A DNA stretch of 44,966 nucleotides from the NCBI GenBank assembly GCA_937901905.1, contig CALDIF010000071.1, positions 1 through 44,966 on the forward strand. Reading direction: 5' to 3'. This DNA comes from an uncultured Porphyromonadaceae bacterium (GTDB taxonomy: Bacteria > Bacteroidota > Bacteroidia > Bacteroidales > Muribaculaceae). A program made the position numbers and the translations under genes. Positions 33,474 through 43,048 of the stretch are shown here, piece by piece. A model generated the notes under the pieces. It did no database searches, was not told where the DNA came from, and was given only the letters and a program-made list of their open reading frames with translations. How positions within the stretch are numbered: position 1 is the first letter of the stretch; the number at the start of each line of letters is the position of its first letter.

Positions 33474-35852
33474 TCAGAACGGATAACCCACCGAGAAATG
33501 GAACTCACGATCACGACTCCACTTTGGGTGGAATAGAGGCCAGTGCTCCACGCCCGATGCCGGATTGTGGGCTTTCATGCCGAGGTCAAATCGCAGTAGA
33601 AAATAGGTGAAATCCATGCGTATGCCTATGCCGTAAGCAGCGGCAATCTGTTCATAGAATTTGTTGAACTTGAACACTCCGCCGGGTTGATCCTCATAGT
33701 TGCGTATTGTCCAGATGTTGCCGGCATCAATAAACGTACCCAATTCAATAACCCAAAATACTTTATTGCGAAACTCTATGTTCGCATCAAAGCGTATGTC
33801 ACCGCACTGGTAAATGAAATTGCTCTGTGATTTGCCGGCTGCAAAACTACCGGGGCCCAGTGTACGTACTCCCCAACCGCGAACGCTATTTGCTCCACCG
33901 GAATAAAACCGTTTCTCAAACGGTAGTACAGTGCTGTTGCCGTAGGGTACAGCGACGCCGGCTCCCACGCGAAATGCCACCGAACTGCGAGGTGAGAAAT
34001 TGTGGGTGAACATGTAGTCGCCCTCCAACTTGAAGTATTGTGAGTAACGTATGCCGAAGATCTCGTAACTGTCACTCTCGGTGTTGCGTTTTGCCCCTGT
34101 TATTTGAGAAATTCCGTATAGCACATTACCTGCAGTCTCGGCGGCGGCGCGCACCGTGTACACGTTGTTCTGGAAACGGCGTGTCGCTGCTGCACTTTGC
34201 GGCTGTTTGTTGGTGCGATAAAAGTTGTATCCCAATCGCATGATAAAGTGGTTCTCGTAACTGTATCGCAGCAGGGGATTGGTGATGTCGTCAAGAAAGT
34301 TGAGACGACTCGCCGGCAGGTAAACGTAGTTCAAGTCCAGTAAGTTGAACGTGTGGCGCATGCGTCCGCCCATCTCGGTCCACAGGTAGCGCCATGCTGC
34401 ACCGGCAATGATGCGTGTGTACTCGGGGCGTTTTTGGTAGTTGAAATTTGTCACCAACTCGGTACTCGCCTGAATTGTCTTCTTGAAATCGCGACTGAGG
34501 AAAGGAAATTTGAACTTGGGATAGGTGATGCCGACTTCGCCCGAGTACTCGCTATAATTGTTATTAATCAGTCCGCCTAAGTTACCCGACAAACTCTCAT
34601 AACTCATGCGAAACTTGGCATTGAAGCGTTCGCTGCCCTTCATGATGTTGCGGTGAGCATAGTCCAACCCGATACCGAAACCGAGGTCGCCCTCGCTGTT
34701 GGTGCCCTCCAACGACAAGGACAGGCTTTGACTGCCGGTGCGTTGCATCAACACGTAAGCATCAACCCACATCTCACCCCCCACTTCGCCCACAGGGCGC
34801 ATGTCGATAGTGATATTTTTCACGATAGACAAGCGTGAGAGGGCTTGATAGGTGCGTTGAACGTCAAGCACGTTGTATAACTCGCCTCGCTCAATGTGGT
34901 TGCACTCTGCCAACACTTTCCCTCGCAAGTATCGATCTTTGGGATCGTAGTACATCACGATGCCGTCAATCTCGATTGAGTCAAGACCGACAAGTTTCTC
35001 ACGCATTGTCACCGGGTCATAGCCGGTGACATAGTTAACCTCGCGCACACGCCACCGGCGATAGGGGGGCAACCCACGCGTCGGCTCGGGCGTGGTGGTC
35101 AATGTCAAGTCAACATCGTGACTGCCTTGTAGCGTGTCGGCAATGAAGGTGATGAATTCCTTGGTAAATGCGAAGTATCCTTGTGAGCGCAGTCGATCGG
35201 TGATTGACTGTCGCCAGCCGTCAAGTGCCTTGTGGTCAAACAAGTCGCCCGGCTTGATGGGAAACATTATGCTGTCGCGCAATATGGCATGACGCAGACT
35301 GTCGTCGGCGATGTCGTAGGCAATCGAACTGATGCGGTAGGGACGGTTTAAGGTAATGTCAAATTTCACGCGAGCCTTGCGCTTCGCGCTATCGGCATCA
35401 ACCGTGGTGTTGACCACGTTGTCCATGTAGCCGAGGTTATATAGGGCGGTGTGTAACTGTCGCTCACTGCTCGTCGTGAGCGCACTGTCGTAGATTACCG
35501 GTGCCGAACCCAGTCGCCTTATCCAACGGTTTATCCACTTGGTGCTGTCCTTGCCCGACATGTTGTATAAGCCCAACTGTAACTTCAACCCACCCAACAC
35601 ACGGTGATTTTCGGTCTGTCGCAAGTAATTGGTCAACTCAAGCGGAGTGATGTCGTTTGTGGCACTGTCCAACTTGATGGTCACGCGATCAAGTAACAAT
35701 TTCCCTTCGGGCACATGCCGAGTCGAGGAGCATGCAGCCAACAACAGTGCTCCCACGCACCACACGGCACACAACACCCGACACAGCGTAAGTCGCAACA
35801 ATGCGATTTGCGCTGTGTGATCGTGTGTCCTCGGGAACTTGTACTCGCTCAC
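33474..35852 (-). CDS. tamL: TamL-type outer-membrane lipoprotein of the BamA/TamA superfamily
   Basis: The protein of about 792 residues has an N-terminal lipobox LLAAC (lipidated Cys41 with this start), POTRA-like domains (about 50-330), and a C-terminal Omp85 beta-barrel (about 370-792) with the conserved loop motif VRGWG near the end and a terminal aromatic (GYPF). In Bacteroidetes, TamL is the lipoprotein form of TamA that works with TamB in outer-membrane assembly. tamB is not adjacent. The start is a GTG four bases after the preceding gene's stop; the first 20 residues are long for a signal peptide, so an internal TTG or GTG start is possible. It follows the TPR and kdsA genes. Confidence 0.88.
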   Translation of the reverse strand: MSEYKFPRTHDHTAQIALLRLTLCRVLCAVWCVGALLLAACSSTRHVPEGKLLLDRVTIKLDSATNDITPLELTNYLRQTENHRVLGGLKLQLGLYNMSGKDSTKWINRWIRRLGSAPVIYDSALTTSSERQLHTALYNLGYMDNVVNTTVDADSAKRKARVKFDITLNRPYRISSIAYDIADDSLRHAILRDSIMFPIKPGDLFDHKALDGWRQSITDRLRSQGYFAFTKEFITFIADTLQGSHDVDLTLTTTPEPTRGLPPYRRWRVREVNYVTGYDPVTMREKLVGLDSIEIDGIVMYYDPKDRYLRGKVLAECNHIERGELYNVLDVQRTYQALSRLSIVKNITIDMRPVGEVGGEMWVDAYVLMQRTGSQSLSLSLEGTNSEGDLGFGIGLDYAHRNIMKGSERFNAKFRMSYESLSGNLGGLINNNYSEYSGEVGITYPKFKFPFLSRDFKKTIQASTELVTNFNYQKRPEYTRIIAGAAWRYLWTEMGGRMRHTFNLLDLNYVYLPASRLNFLDDITNPLLRYSYENHFIMRLGYNFYRTNKQPQSAAATRRFQNNVYTVRAAAETAGNVLYGISQITGAKRNTESDSYEIFGIRYSQYFKLEGDYMFTHNFSPRSSVAFRVGAGVAVPYGNSTVLPFEKRFYSGGANSVRGWGVRTLGPGSFAAGKSQSNFIYQCGDIRFDANIEFRNKVFWVIELGTFIDAGNIWTIRNYEDQPGGVFKFNKFYEQIAAAYGIGIRMDFTYFLLRFDLGMKAHNPASGVEHWPLFHPKWSRDREFHFSVGYPF

Positions 35853-35856
35853 AACC

Positions 35857-37470
35857 TTATCGACGCTCTTGGAAGTTGGTTTGATATTTCTCGACTAATG
35901 CCTTGAAACCGTAGTGGCGGCGTACCAACTTGAGGTTGACGTAAGGATTTTCATTCACAGTGACCTCATACAGGTTGCCGTAACCATTTGCCAGCCCCCC
36001 CTCAAGATACTGCATGGCCTTGTTGTTATCGTCCATGTCGCTGAGCAATGCGGCTGCATAGAAGTACGCCTCACCACCAATGGCGGGCTGTTCCTTAATG
36101 ATTTGCTCCGCCCACTCGCGAGCCTCGTCGCTGCGCGATAACTCATGTAATGCAAATCCGCGCAACGACACCATGTCACTCTCGCCGGCGGCAAGCACTT
36201 CCATGAAGTCGGTCTTCGCTGCATCAACGTTGCGAAGGCGATACTTGTTCACCCATCCACGCATTAACAAAGCCTCGGCCTTGACATCATCTTGAGATGC
36301 CGCTGCGTTCAAGTAATTGATTGCCTCGGTGTCCTTGCGTTGGGCTATCATCAGGTGAGCCTTGGCAATCAACATCGGTCCGTACTCGGCATTGACAATA
36401 GCAGCGTCGTTGAGCAAACTGTTGGCGGCATCGAAGTTGTCGCCGTGACCGCGATAACGGACAATGCGCGACTTCAACAGGAAGTAGTCGGGGTCTCCGC
36501 TATATCGTTCGAGTGCCTTGTCTATATTGGTGAGCGCGTCGTCCCATTGCAACAGGTTGGCTTGACAGACAGCCAAGTTGTAGTATACAGTGTGATAATC
36601 GTAGAGGTCGTAGTCCACCAATGCCTTGAGATTTTTGAGGGCTTGACCGTAGTGCAAGTGTTCCATGGCAATCATGGCGCGAACGTAGTAGAGCATTCCT
36701 ACGCGCGGTGCACGCTCGATATTCTCGGCGAGGGTCGCCATCACGTCATCGTAGTGGGTGTCGCTCAACATCACCAATTCACGCAGTGGCGGCATCATGT
36801 CCTCGTTAACCGTCATTGCCTGAATGTAGTTTTGTATGGCAGGTACTATTTCGTCCATGTCGCGCAATACATCTGCCCGGTTCATGTACACTTCTTGCAC
36901 GGTGGGGTATAACTTTACCGCTTCGTCAACAAGGCGAGCCGCTTCAGCATAATCGCCCTTCTTTGCCGCCACTTTTGCCAAGCCGTGCATCGCAACATAG
37001 TTGGTAGGCTCGGCTCGCAATAGGGCTTTGTAACTCTCTTCGGCTTGATCATTGTCGCCCACACGCAGGCTCACGCGAGCCAACATGTCGCTCGCCACGT
37101 CGTTGCGTGGTTTTAACACGAGGGCTTGTTGCAGGTCGGCTATCTCGTTCTGATATTCGCCGCGAGCATCGTAGATGCGAGCACGCAGCAATAACTCGTC
37201 AAACCTTAAGTCGCTTTTGCTCTGAGGTGTTTCGTCAAGTGCTTGATTGACATCTGCGAGCGCGTTGAGATATGCACCGAAGTAGTAACTTTGATAGGCG
37301 CGAGAAAAACGTGTCTCGTAGTCATCGGGATTTTTCTTCAAGTACTCGTCGTACACCTTCATCACTGCCTCGTTCATGCGTGTTTGCAGTTGGCTGTCAC
37401 TGTCCTGAGCCGGCATGGTCAACGTGCCACACAACAAGACCATAACTGCGATTAGTGCTTTTGTTTTCAT
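35857..37470 (-). CDS. Secreted tetratricopeptide-repeat protein
   Basis: The 537-residue protein begins with a signal peptide (MKTKALIAVMVLLCGTLTMP, cleavage likely before AQDSD) and is built almost wholly of TPR helices (about 30-530), with typical W/L-G-Y/A-F positions in consecutive 34-residue units, for example 84-117 and 152-185. It probably acts as a periplasmic protein-binding scaffold. It sits between kdsA (15 bases) and tamL (four bases), so a role in outer-membrane biogenesis is plausible but inferred from position alone. Confidence 0.85.
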   Translation of the reverse strand: MKTKALIAVMVLLCGTLTMPAQDSDSQLQTRMNEAVMKVYDEYLKKNPDDYETRFSRAYQSYYFGAYLNALADVNQALDETPQSKSDLRFDELLLRARIYDARGEYQNEIADLQQALVLKPRNDVASDMLARVSLRVGDNDQAEESYKALLRAEPTNYVAMHGLAKVAAKKGDYAEAARLVDEAVKLYPTVQEVYMNRADVLRDMDEIVPAIQNYIQAMTVNEDMMPPLRELVMLSDTHYDDVMATLAENIERAPRVGMLYYVRAMIAMEHLHYGQALKNLKALVDYDLYDYHTVYYNLAVCQANLLQWDDALTNIDKALERYSGDPDYFLLKSRIVRYRGHGDNFDAANSLLNDAAIVNAEYGPMLIAKAHLMIAQRKDTEAINYLNAAASQDDVKAEALLMRGWVNKYRLRNVDAAKTDFMEVLAAGESDMVSLRGFALHELSRSDEAREWAEQIIKEQPAIGGEAYFYAAALLSDMDDNNKAMQYLEGGLANGYGNLYEVTVNENPYVNLKLVRRHYGFKALVEKYQTNFQERR

Positions 37471-37485
37471 CTTTGTATCTTGATT

Positions 37486-38301
37486 TTAATGTTTGTCTAA
37501 TGAATTCACTGCTGCGCGCAATACAGTGAGGCGTTCCATTAACGTGGGTAATAAGTCGAGGCGTAACATGTTGGCTCCATCGCTCTTCGCCTCCGACGGA
37601 TCGCGGTGTGTCTCAATGAACAGTCCGTCAGCACCGACGGCAATGGCGGCGCGGGCAACGGTTTCAATCATTTCGGGACGCCCGCCCGTAACTCCGCTCG
37701 ATTGGTTGGGTTGTTGCAATGAGTGAGTTACGTCCATCAAGACCGGTGCAAACCGGCGCATAACAGGAATGCCACGCACGTCAACAATCAAGTCTTGATA
37801 ACCGAATGTAGTGCCTCGCTCGGTGATGCACACGTCGTTGTTCCCGGCATCGCGCACCTTGTTCACCGCGTGTGCCATGGCCTCGGGTGACAGGAATTGA
37901 CCTTTCTTGATATTTACCATGCGACCGGTGCGTGCGGCTGAAGCGAGTAGGTCGGTTTGGCGACACAGGAACGCCGGTATTTGCAGTACGTCGACATATT
38001 CGGCTGCCATTTGAGCCTCATCGGGAGTATGAATGTCGGTAACAACAGGTATGTGATACGTTTCGCCCACCTTACGCAAAATGCGCAGAGCCTTCTCGTC
38101 GCCTATACCCGTGAAAGAGTCTGAACGCGAACGGTTGGCTTTGCGATAACTCCCCTTGAACACATATGGAATGCCGAGTCGCGAGGTTACGGCAAGCACG
38201 GCCTCGGCTATATCCATTGCCATCGCCTCGCCCTCTATCACACAGGGGCCGGCAAGCAAGAAGAAGTTGCCACTCGGGGCATTAGTCAATTTTTCTATCA
38301 T
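37486..38301 (-). CDS. kdsA: 3-deoxy-8-phosphooctulonate (Kdo8P) synthase
   Basis: The 271-residue cytoplasmic enzyme condenses phosphoenolpyruvate with arabinose-5-phosphate to Kdo-8-phosphate for the LPS inner core. The N-terminal LLAGPCVIEGE, the SYRKANRSR segment, TDIHTPDEA, LIDVRG-like strand (LIVDVRG) and the C-terminal ETHRDPSEAKSDG are all diagnostic of KdsA. The Cys of AGPC is present, which fits either metal-dependent or metal-independent enzymes. The length is typical. It lies 18 bases after rsmE and 15 bases before the TPR gene. Confidence 0.98.
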   Translation of the reverse strand: MIEKLTNAPSGNFFLLAGPCVIEGEAMAMDIAEAVLAVTSRLGIPYVFKGSYRKANRSRSDSFTGIGDEKALRILRKVGETYHIPVVTDIHTPDEAQMAAEYVDVLQIPAFLCRQTDLLASAARTGRMVNIKKGQFLSPEAMAHAVNKVRDAGNNDVCITERGTTFGYQDLIVDVRGIPVMRRFAPVLMDVTHSLQQPNQSSGVTGGRPEMIETVARAAIAVGADGLFIETHRDPSEAKSDGANMLRLDLLPTLMERLTVLRAAVNSLDKH

Positions 38302-38319
38302 TGTCTGTATATTGAAGCA

Positions 38320-39048
38320 TCAATGCTCGATGCTGTTATTGTCATGTTGATCAACGGCATGAATGGTGGCTACCGACACCACGGCTGCCGTTTCGGTGCG
38401 CAAGCGACTTTCGCCTAACGTGACGGGACGATAGCCGCTCGCTAACGCGAGACTGACCTCGGAGGGCGAGAAATCACCCTCGGGACCGATTAAAATCGTG
38501 ACATCGCTGCCGGCAATGTGTTCTTTTGCGAGCAGTTGTCGTTGTTCGCGCGGCAGGGTCTGATCGCAATATGCGATAAAACGCTCGCCCTGAATGTCCT
38601 CGTTGAGGAGGTCACCGATAGTTGTGGTCGGTGATAAGGTCGGCTTGACTCCTTTGAGCGATTGCTTCATCGCCGCAACGATTATACGCTCCAATCGTTC
38701 GGGTTTGAGCACTCGACGCTCACAGTGCTCGGTAAGAATGGGCACGATGCGATCAATGCCCATTTCGACCATCTTTTCTACCGCCCATTCCATGCGCTCC
38801 ATCTGTTTGGTGGGAGCCAGGACAACCGTGATGCGATGCCCCCAATGAGTCGGCAGTGGGGTAGTGCTATCAATAGCCACGGCACACCGCTTGGGGTGTG
38901 CCATGGTGATGTGACAGTGGTATAATGTGCCGTGACCGTCAACAACATCGAGCGTGTCGCCCTCAACGAGCCGCAGCACGCGTATCGCGTGCTGTGACTC
39001 ATCTTCGGGTAAAATCGATGTTGTTGCTATGTCAGGCGAGTAAAACAT
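38320..39048 (-). CDS. rsmE: 16S rRNA (uracil-1498 N3)-methyltransferase
   Basis: The 242-residue SPOUT-class enzyme methylates U1498 of 16S rRNA using S-adenosylmethionine. An N-terminal PUA-like domain (about 1-70) precedes the knotted SPOUT domain, where IGPEGDFSPSEV (179-190) and the LGESRLRTETAA segment form the SAM-binding knot typical of RsmE. The length is normal. It lies eight bases after the permease gene and 18 bases before kdsA. Confidence 0.96.
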   Translation of the reverse strand: MFYSPDIATTSILPEDESQHAIRVLRLVEGDTLDVVDGHGTLYHCHITMAHPKRCAVAIDSTTPLPTHWGHRITVVLAPTKQMERMEWAVEKMVEMGIDRIVPILTEHCERRVLKPERLERIIVAAMKQSLKGVKPTLSPTTTIGDLLNEDIQGERFIAYCDQTLPREQRQLLAKEHIAGSDVTILIGPEGDFSPSEVSLALASGYRPVTLGESRLRTETAAVVSVATIHAVDQHDNNSIEH

Positions 39049-39056
39049 TTTTCAAT

Positions 39057-40346
39057 TTAAGCATGCTTGAGTGCCGCTTGCTCCTTGCGAGGATCCTTGA
39101 AGATGATATAGAACGCGACTGCGACAACGAGGGCGTAGATGGCAAACGTGTACCATGCGCTCTGCCATCCTTCAATCTGTAAGGCGGGCTCGGTCTGGCT
39201 ATATACGAAGTGGTTCACAATTTGTTGAGCCGATAGTGTGCCAATCGTTGCGCCGATACCATTGGTCATCACCATGAACAAACCTTGAGCACTGCTACGG
39301 ATACTCTCGTCAACCTGGGTCTCGACATACAATGCGCCACTCACGTTAAAGAAGTCGAATGCGACACCGTAGACTATGCACGATAAGATGAACAGCAATA
39401 CACCCGGCATACCCGGATCTCCCAAGCCGAAGAAACCGAAGCGGAATACCCATGCGACCATCGATATCATCATCACGTTCTTGATGCCGAAACGCTTCAT
39501 GCAGAATGGTATCAGCAAGATACACAAGGTCTCACTCATCTGTGATATTGATATTAGTGCATTGGCATGTTGGGCGGCAAACGTGTCGGCAAACTCCTCG
39601 ATGCCTTGATACGCGCTCAAGAATGGGTTGGCGAAGCCATTGGTGATCTGAAGCGAAACTCCAAGTAACATCGAGAAAATGAAGAAGATGGCCATGCGAG
39701 GTATCTTGAAGAGGGTGAATGCTCGCAGTCCGAGGATATCAACAAGCGAGTTGCTTCCCTTGACATCGCTGGTGGGGCATTTGGGCATCGTTAAAGCGTA
39801 GGCGCAGAGCAACAAACTCAAGCAGCCCGAGAATACAAATTGTGTGGGGGCATGCTGCAAACCGGCAAAGTCGCTGGTGAGCATGGCGCAGATGAAGCCC
39901 ACAGTGCCGAACACTCGCAACGGTGGAAAGTCACTCACCGGATCCATTCCCGCCTTGGTCAGCGCGTTGAAACCGACCGAGTTGCTCAAACCGATGGTCG
40001 GCATGAAGAATGCCACGCTGAGGGTGTAAAGTGTAAATAAAGGAACTAATTGCACCTCATCACCGGCATTGATAGCGTAAAAACCGGCTGCAATCATGAA
40101 TATACCTGCTAACAAGTGACATAGAGATAACACGCGTTGTGCCTGTATCCAACGGTCGGCAACAACGCCTATCAGTGCCGGCATGAAAAGCGACACAATA
40201 CCTTGTACAGCGTAGAAATAGCCGATGTTATCGCCCATTCCGGCTTTGGCAAGGTAGCCACCCATTGACGTCAGGTAGGCTCCCCAAACGCCAAATTCTA
40301 AGAATAACATCACGATTAATCGGATGCGTAGATTGAGATTCTTCAT
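39057..40346 (-). CDS. Nucleoside permease (NupG-like MFS, nucleoside:proton symporter)
   Basis: The 429-residue inner-membrane protein has about twelve membrane helices. The N-terminus LRIRLIVMLFLEFGVWGAY and the DPVSDFPPLRVFGTVGF segment are characteristic of the NHS/NupG-XapB branch of the major facilitator superfamily. It probably imports nucleosides with protons; specificity is not deducible. A TAAATTTG -7-like box overlaps the end of the upstream gene (40394-40401), but without a -33 element it remains weak, so it may be co-transcribed with the upstream nuclease gene. Confidence 0.9.
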   Translation of the reverse strand: MKNLNLRIRLIVMLFLEFGVWGAYLTSMGGYLAKAGMGDNIGYFYAVQGIVSLFMPALIGVVADRWIQAQRVLSLCHLLAGIFMIAAGFYAINAGDEVQLVPLFTLYTLSVAFFMPTIGLSNSVGFNALTKAGMDPVSDFPPLRVFGTVGFICAMLTSDFAGLQHAPTQFVFSGCLSLLLCAYALTMPKCPTSDVKGSNSLVDILGLRAFTLFKIPRMAIFFIFSMLLGVSLQITNGFANPFLSAYQGIEEFADTFAAQHANALISISQMSETLCILLIPFCMKRFGIKNVMMISMVAWVFRFGFFGLGDPGMPGVLLFILSCIVYGVAFDFFNVSGALYVETQVDESIRSSAQGLFMVMTNGIGATIGTLSAQQIVNHFVYSQTEPALQIEGWQSAWYTFAIYALVVAVAFYIIFKDPRKEQAALKHA

Positions 40347-40398
40347 AGATTGTTTATTAGGTTGTGATAATTTTGTTGTTGCAGTTTAATTTGCAAAT

Positions 40399-40980
40399 TT
40401 AAGCATTTTCTTCCGATTGAGTGTAATTTGATGCTTTTTTTGTTTTCTCGGCAATGATTTTTTGTATGCGGGCAGCCTCTTCATAGGCTTCTACACTCAC
40501 ATAATGCTGAAGGCGTTTTTGCAAATCATCAATTGACATACTTTCTTCGCTGCCACTGAGCATCTCTCCATGACCGTCAGCAACGGTGGCTTCGACGGCA
40601 TTTAGGACATTCTCGTCAATCATGATGGGAGCGTGCATACGCAACGCTATGGCTATCGCATCGCTTGCGCGACTCGGCAAAGCAATGCACTCTTGCTCGC
40701 GCGACAGTATCAGGGTCGCGTTGTAAAGTATTTGATCCTCGGTGCTGAGTTCCACGCGCTCCAACTTGATGTCAAAGCCTATGAAAACGTGACGGAATAA
40801 ATCGTGTGTGGCGGGGCGAGGCAATGTGATTTGTTCTAATGTGATTGCTATCGCTTGTGCTTCAGGCGAACCGATAACCATTGCTATACGGCGTTTGCTA
40901 TGGGGCTCCTCAAGCACCATCATGTAAAAATCCGGCATATGCTTGGCGCTACCGATGCCTACCACTTTAAGTTCTACCAT
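40399..40980 (-). CDS. Bifunctional nuclease (BFN/DUF151) domain protein with UVR tail
   Basis: The 193-residue protein has an N-terminal BFN domain (about 1-135) with VVGSPEAQAIAI-like motif (here VIGSPEAQAIAITLE), SRASDAIAIALR and PIMIDENVL, followed by a UvrB/UvrC-type UVR motif (about 149-182: DLQKRLQHYVSVEAYEEAA). BFN proteins have been described as nucleases acting on RNA and DNA; the UVR motif in UvrB and UvrC mediates protein contact in excision repair. The fusion is common in Bacteroidetes. It lies 35 bases after mnmA. Confidence 0.88.
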   Translation of the reverse strand: MVELKVVGIGSAKHMPDFYMMVLEEPHSKRRIAMVIGSPEAQAIAITLEQITLPRPATHDLFRHVFIGFDIKLERVELSTEDQILYNATLILSREQECIALPSRASDAIAIALRMHAPIMIDENVLNAVEATVADGHGEMLSGSEESMSIDDLQKRLQHYVSVEAYEEAARIQKIIAEKTKKASNYTQSEENA

Positions 40981-41015
40981 ACTTTACCGATATTATTTTG
41001 TTGTCGTTTTCGTTT

Positions 41016-42083
41016 TTAACTTTGGCTGATTATTCCGCTCCCGTAACACAGATGCCTGCCCTTGTCGTAAATAACCGCAAACTGCCCGGGCGCAATGCCT
41101 TGAACGTCTTCGGCACTCTCTAACAGCCACTCGTCATCGGCTACACGGTTGAGTGTAGCGGGGGTGAACATCGGTGTGTGGCGGTTCTTGAATGTGACTT
41201 CGAGCGGTTCGTCGTCGTGTAGCCACGGTGCATCGCTTATCACGTGCATCTCTCGCAATATCAACCTTCGACCGTACTGGCGTGCCGTGCCGTATCCGTT
41301 GCTCACGTACACCGCGTTACTCGCTACATTTTTCTTGACCACGTACCACGGACCGCCACTCAATCCCAAGCCTTTGCGCTGACCTATTGTGTGAAACCAG
41401 TAACCCTTGTGTTCGCCTATCTTTCGACCGGTTTCGATCTCAATAATCGGACCTCGTTTCTCGCCCAATTCGCGCCTCAAAAAATCGGTGTAATCAATCT
41501 GTCCGAGGAAACAAATGCCCTGGCTGTCACGACGGGTGGCATTAGGCAGGTGAGCCTCGGCAGCAATGCGACGCACTTCGCTCTTGGGTAAATCGCCTAT
41601 GGGGAACATTAAGTGCCTCAGTTGGGCACCCGTGATGCGAGCCAAAAAGTCGGTTTGGTCTTTGACGGGATCAACGGCAGTGGTCAAATATTTGACCCCA
41701 TCAACAACCGTAGTGCCGGCATAGTGACCGGTCGCGGTCATGTCAAAATCCTTTCCCCATCGTTGCTCGAAGTAACCGAACTTGATCATGCGATTGCACA
41801 TGATGTCGGGATTTGGTGTCAATCCGGCCTTGACTGTGCGTAAGGCATACTCCATCACGTGATCCCAATATTCGTTTTGTAGGTCAACGACTTCAAGGGG
41901 TAAGTCGTAGCGACGCGCTATCATCCGGCACATGTCAATGTCGTCATCGGCACTGCAATCACCACGACCGTCTTTCATGCCTATGCGTATGTAGAACAAG
42001 TGTAAGTCATTACCCTGTTCGTGCAACCGATGTACCACGACAGCACTGTCCACTCCGCCCGAAATCAATACTGCTATTTTCAC
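41016..42083 (-). CDS. mnmA: tRNA-specific 2-thiouridylase
   Basis: The 355-residue cytoplasmic enzyme thiolates U34 at the wobble position of tRNA-Lys, -Glu and -Gln. The N-type ATP pyrophosphatase loop SGGVDS (8-13) is followed by the two catalytic cysteines in their conserved settings, Cys96 (NPDIMCN) and Cys191 (GICFLG). The IGQRKGLGL motif and the C-terminal beta-barrel complete the family layout. The stretch between SGGVDS and the first Cys differs from E. coli MnmA (IGMKDGRGDCSADDDI here); I recall several MnmA paralogues in Bacteroidetes, so this may be one of two or three copies. Confidence 0.93.
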   Translation of the reverse strand: MKIAVLISGGVDSAVVVHRLHEQGNDLHLFYIRIGMKDGRGDCSADDDIDMCRMIARRYDLPLEVVDLQNEYWDHVMEYALRTVKAGLTPNPDIMCNRMIKFGYFEQRWGKDFDMTATGHYAGTTVVDGVKYLTTAVDPVKDQTDFLARITGAQLRHLMFPIGDLPKSEVRRIAAEAHLPNATRRDSQGICFLGQIDYTDFLRRELGEKRGPIIEIETGRKIGEHKGYWFHTIGQRKGLGLSGGPWYVVKKNVASNAVYVSNGYGTARQYGRRLILREMHVISDAPWLHDDEPLEVTFKNRHTPMFTPATLNRVADDEWLLESAEDVQGIAPGQFAVIYDKGRHLCYGSGIISQS

Positions 42084-42120
42084 TGTGTCGTTTATGTCAG
42101 GTGGGTTAGTGTTTGATCCC

Positions 42121-42999
42121 TCAGTTGAACGCTTTTAACAGGTCATCGGTGGGAATGTTCTTCTGTAATATCTTGTGAGACTCGTCAAGCAAGAAGCACA
42201 CGGGCAGGTCGCGCAAGTCGTACAGTTGCGCCACAGTCTCACTCGCACCGTTAATCCATTGCGACGGGTATCCCTCGGCTGCGTGTCGCCATTCGCGGTC
42301 TCCCTTGCACACCTCGATGTTGACCACAACCAACTCGCCCGACTCAATCAGGCTGTTGGCAAGTGGCGATGTGCTCAGTCTCACCCGGTCTATGCTGCTG
42401 TCAACACTGCTGTCGGTGAAAATCAAGACGATTAACTTGCCTTTCACATCGTTCATTTGCTGCTTATGCCCCTCGGTATCCGTGAAGTCGAATGTGAATT
42501 CGCCACCCTCTTGAGTGCGGTTTATACGTTCGATTTGTTTCTTGTAATAGTCGCGTGTCGCTCGCGACAGACGAGAGTTCTCGACAATCATCTTTGCAAA
42601 CTCCACATATACCTCGTCACTCCAAAATTCGGCATCTCTGCCATAAAGCGCGCGCTCGGCTACCGTCCCTATCTTTTCGACGTTGGCACTGTTACTCGAT
42701 GCCTTGAACATGAAGTCGCGTATCGACGACATCACAACGGTACGATTAGCCATTGTAAAAAGGCTCACCCAATCGCGAAAAGCACGCTCGAAGTCGCTCT
42801 CACTCGTGATCGGACGGCTTATATCATATTTGTCCCAAAAACGAGCAACGACGTAGTTGCAACGACTGTCAAATGTAGAACACGTGTCGGGAGCAACAGG
42901 ATATTCAAATGGGGTATTGGCAACGGCTGCACCCTCTTGAGCCGACATCGTAGCGTAGGTTGCAACAAAAACCAATATAAGGATAATCTGTTTTGTCAT
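42121..42999 (-). CDS. DUF5106 / thioredoxin-like secreted protein
   Basis: The 292-residue protein has a signal peptide (MTKQIILILVFVATYATMSA) and an N-terminal DUF5106-type helical domain (about 28-150, with ARFWDKYDI and FERAFRDWVSL). A C-terminal part (about 165-290) looks like a thioredoxin fold (GKLIVLIFTDSS; LPVCFLLDESHKIL with cis-Pro context) but has no CxxC: the position reads TDSSVDSS. A redox enzyme is therefore unlikely. The ATG at 42999 is chosen because the signal peptide starts there and a full promoter lies just upstream. It is the first of eleven minus-strand genes. Confidence 0.78.
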   Translation of the reverse strand: MTKQIILILVFVATYATMSAQEGAAVANTPFEYPVAPDTCSTFDSRCNYVVARFWDKYDISRPITSESDFERAFRDWVSLFTMANRTVVMSSIRDFMFKASSNSANVEKIGTVAERALYGRDAEFWSDEVYVEFAKMIVENSRLSRATRDYYKKQIERINRTQEGGEFTFDFTDTEGHKQQMNDVKGKLIVLIFTDSSVDSSIDRVRLSTSPLANSLIESGELVVVNIEVCKGDREWRHAAEGYPSQWINGASETVAQLYDLRDLPVCFLLDESHKILQKNIPTDDLLKAFN

Positions 43000-43017
43000 C
43001 TTCTTTTCTTTTTTTTG

Positions 43018-43048
43018 CAAAATTAGTAAAAGCCGAGAGAAATACAAA
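43018..43048 (-). promoter_or_regulatory. Bacteroidetes-type promoter heading the long minus-strand gene series
   Basis: On the minus strand TTTG (43048-43045), 19 bases, then TAATTTTG (43025-43018) match the consensus. The ATG of the DUF5106 gene lies about 20 bases downstream. It may serve the downstream mnmA and nuclease genes, whose gaps are only 35-37 bases. Confidence 0.75.
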
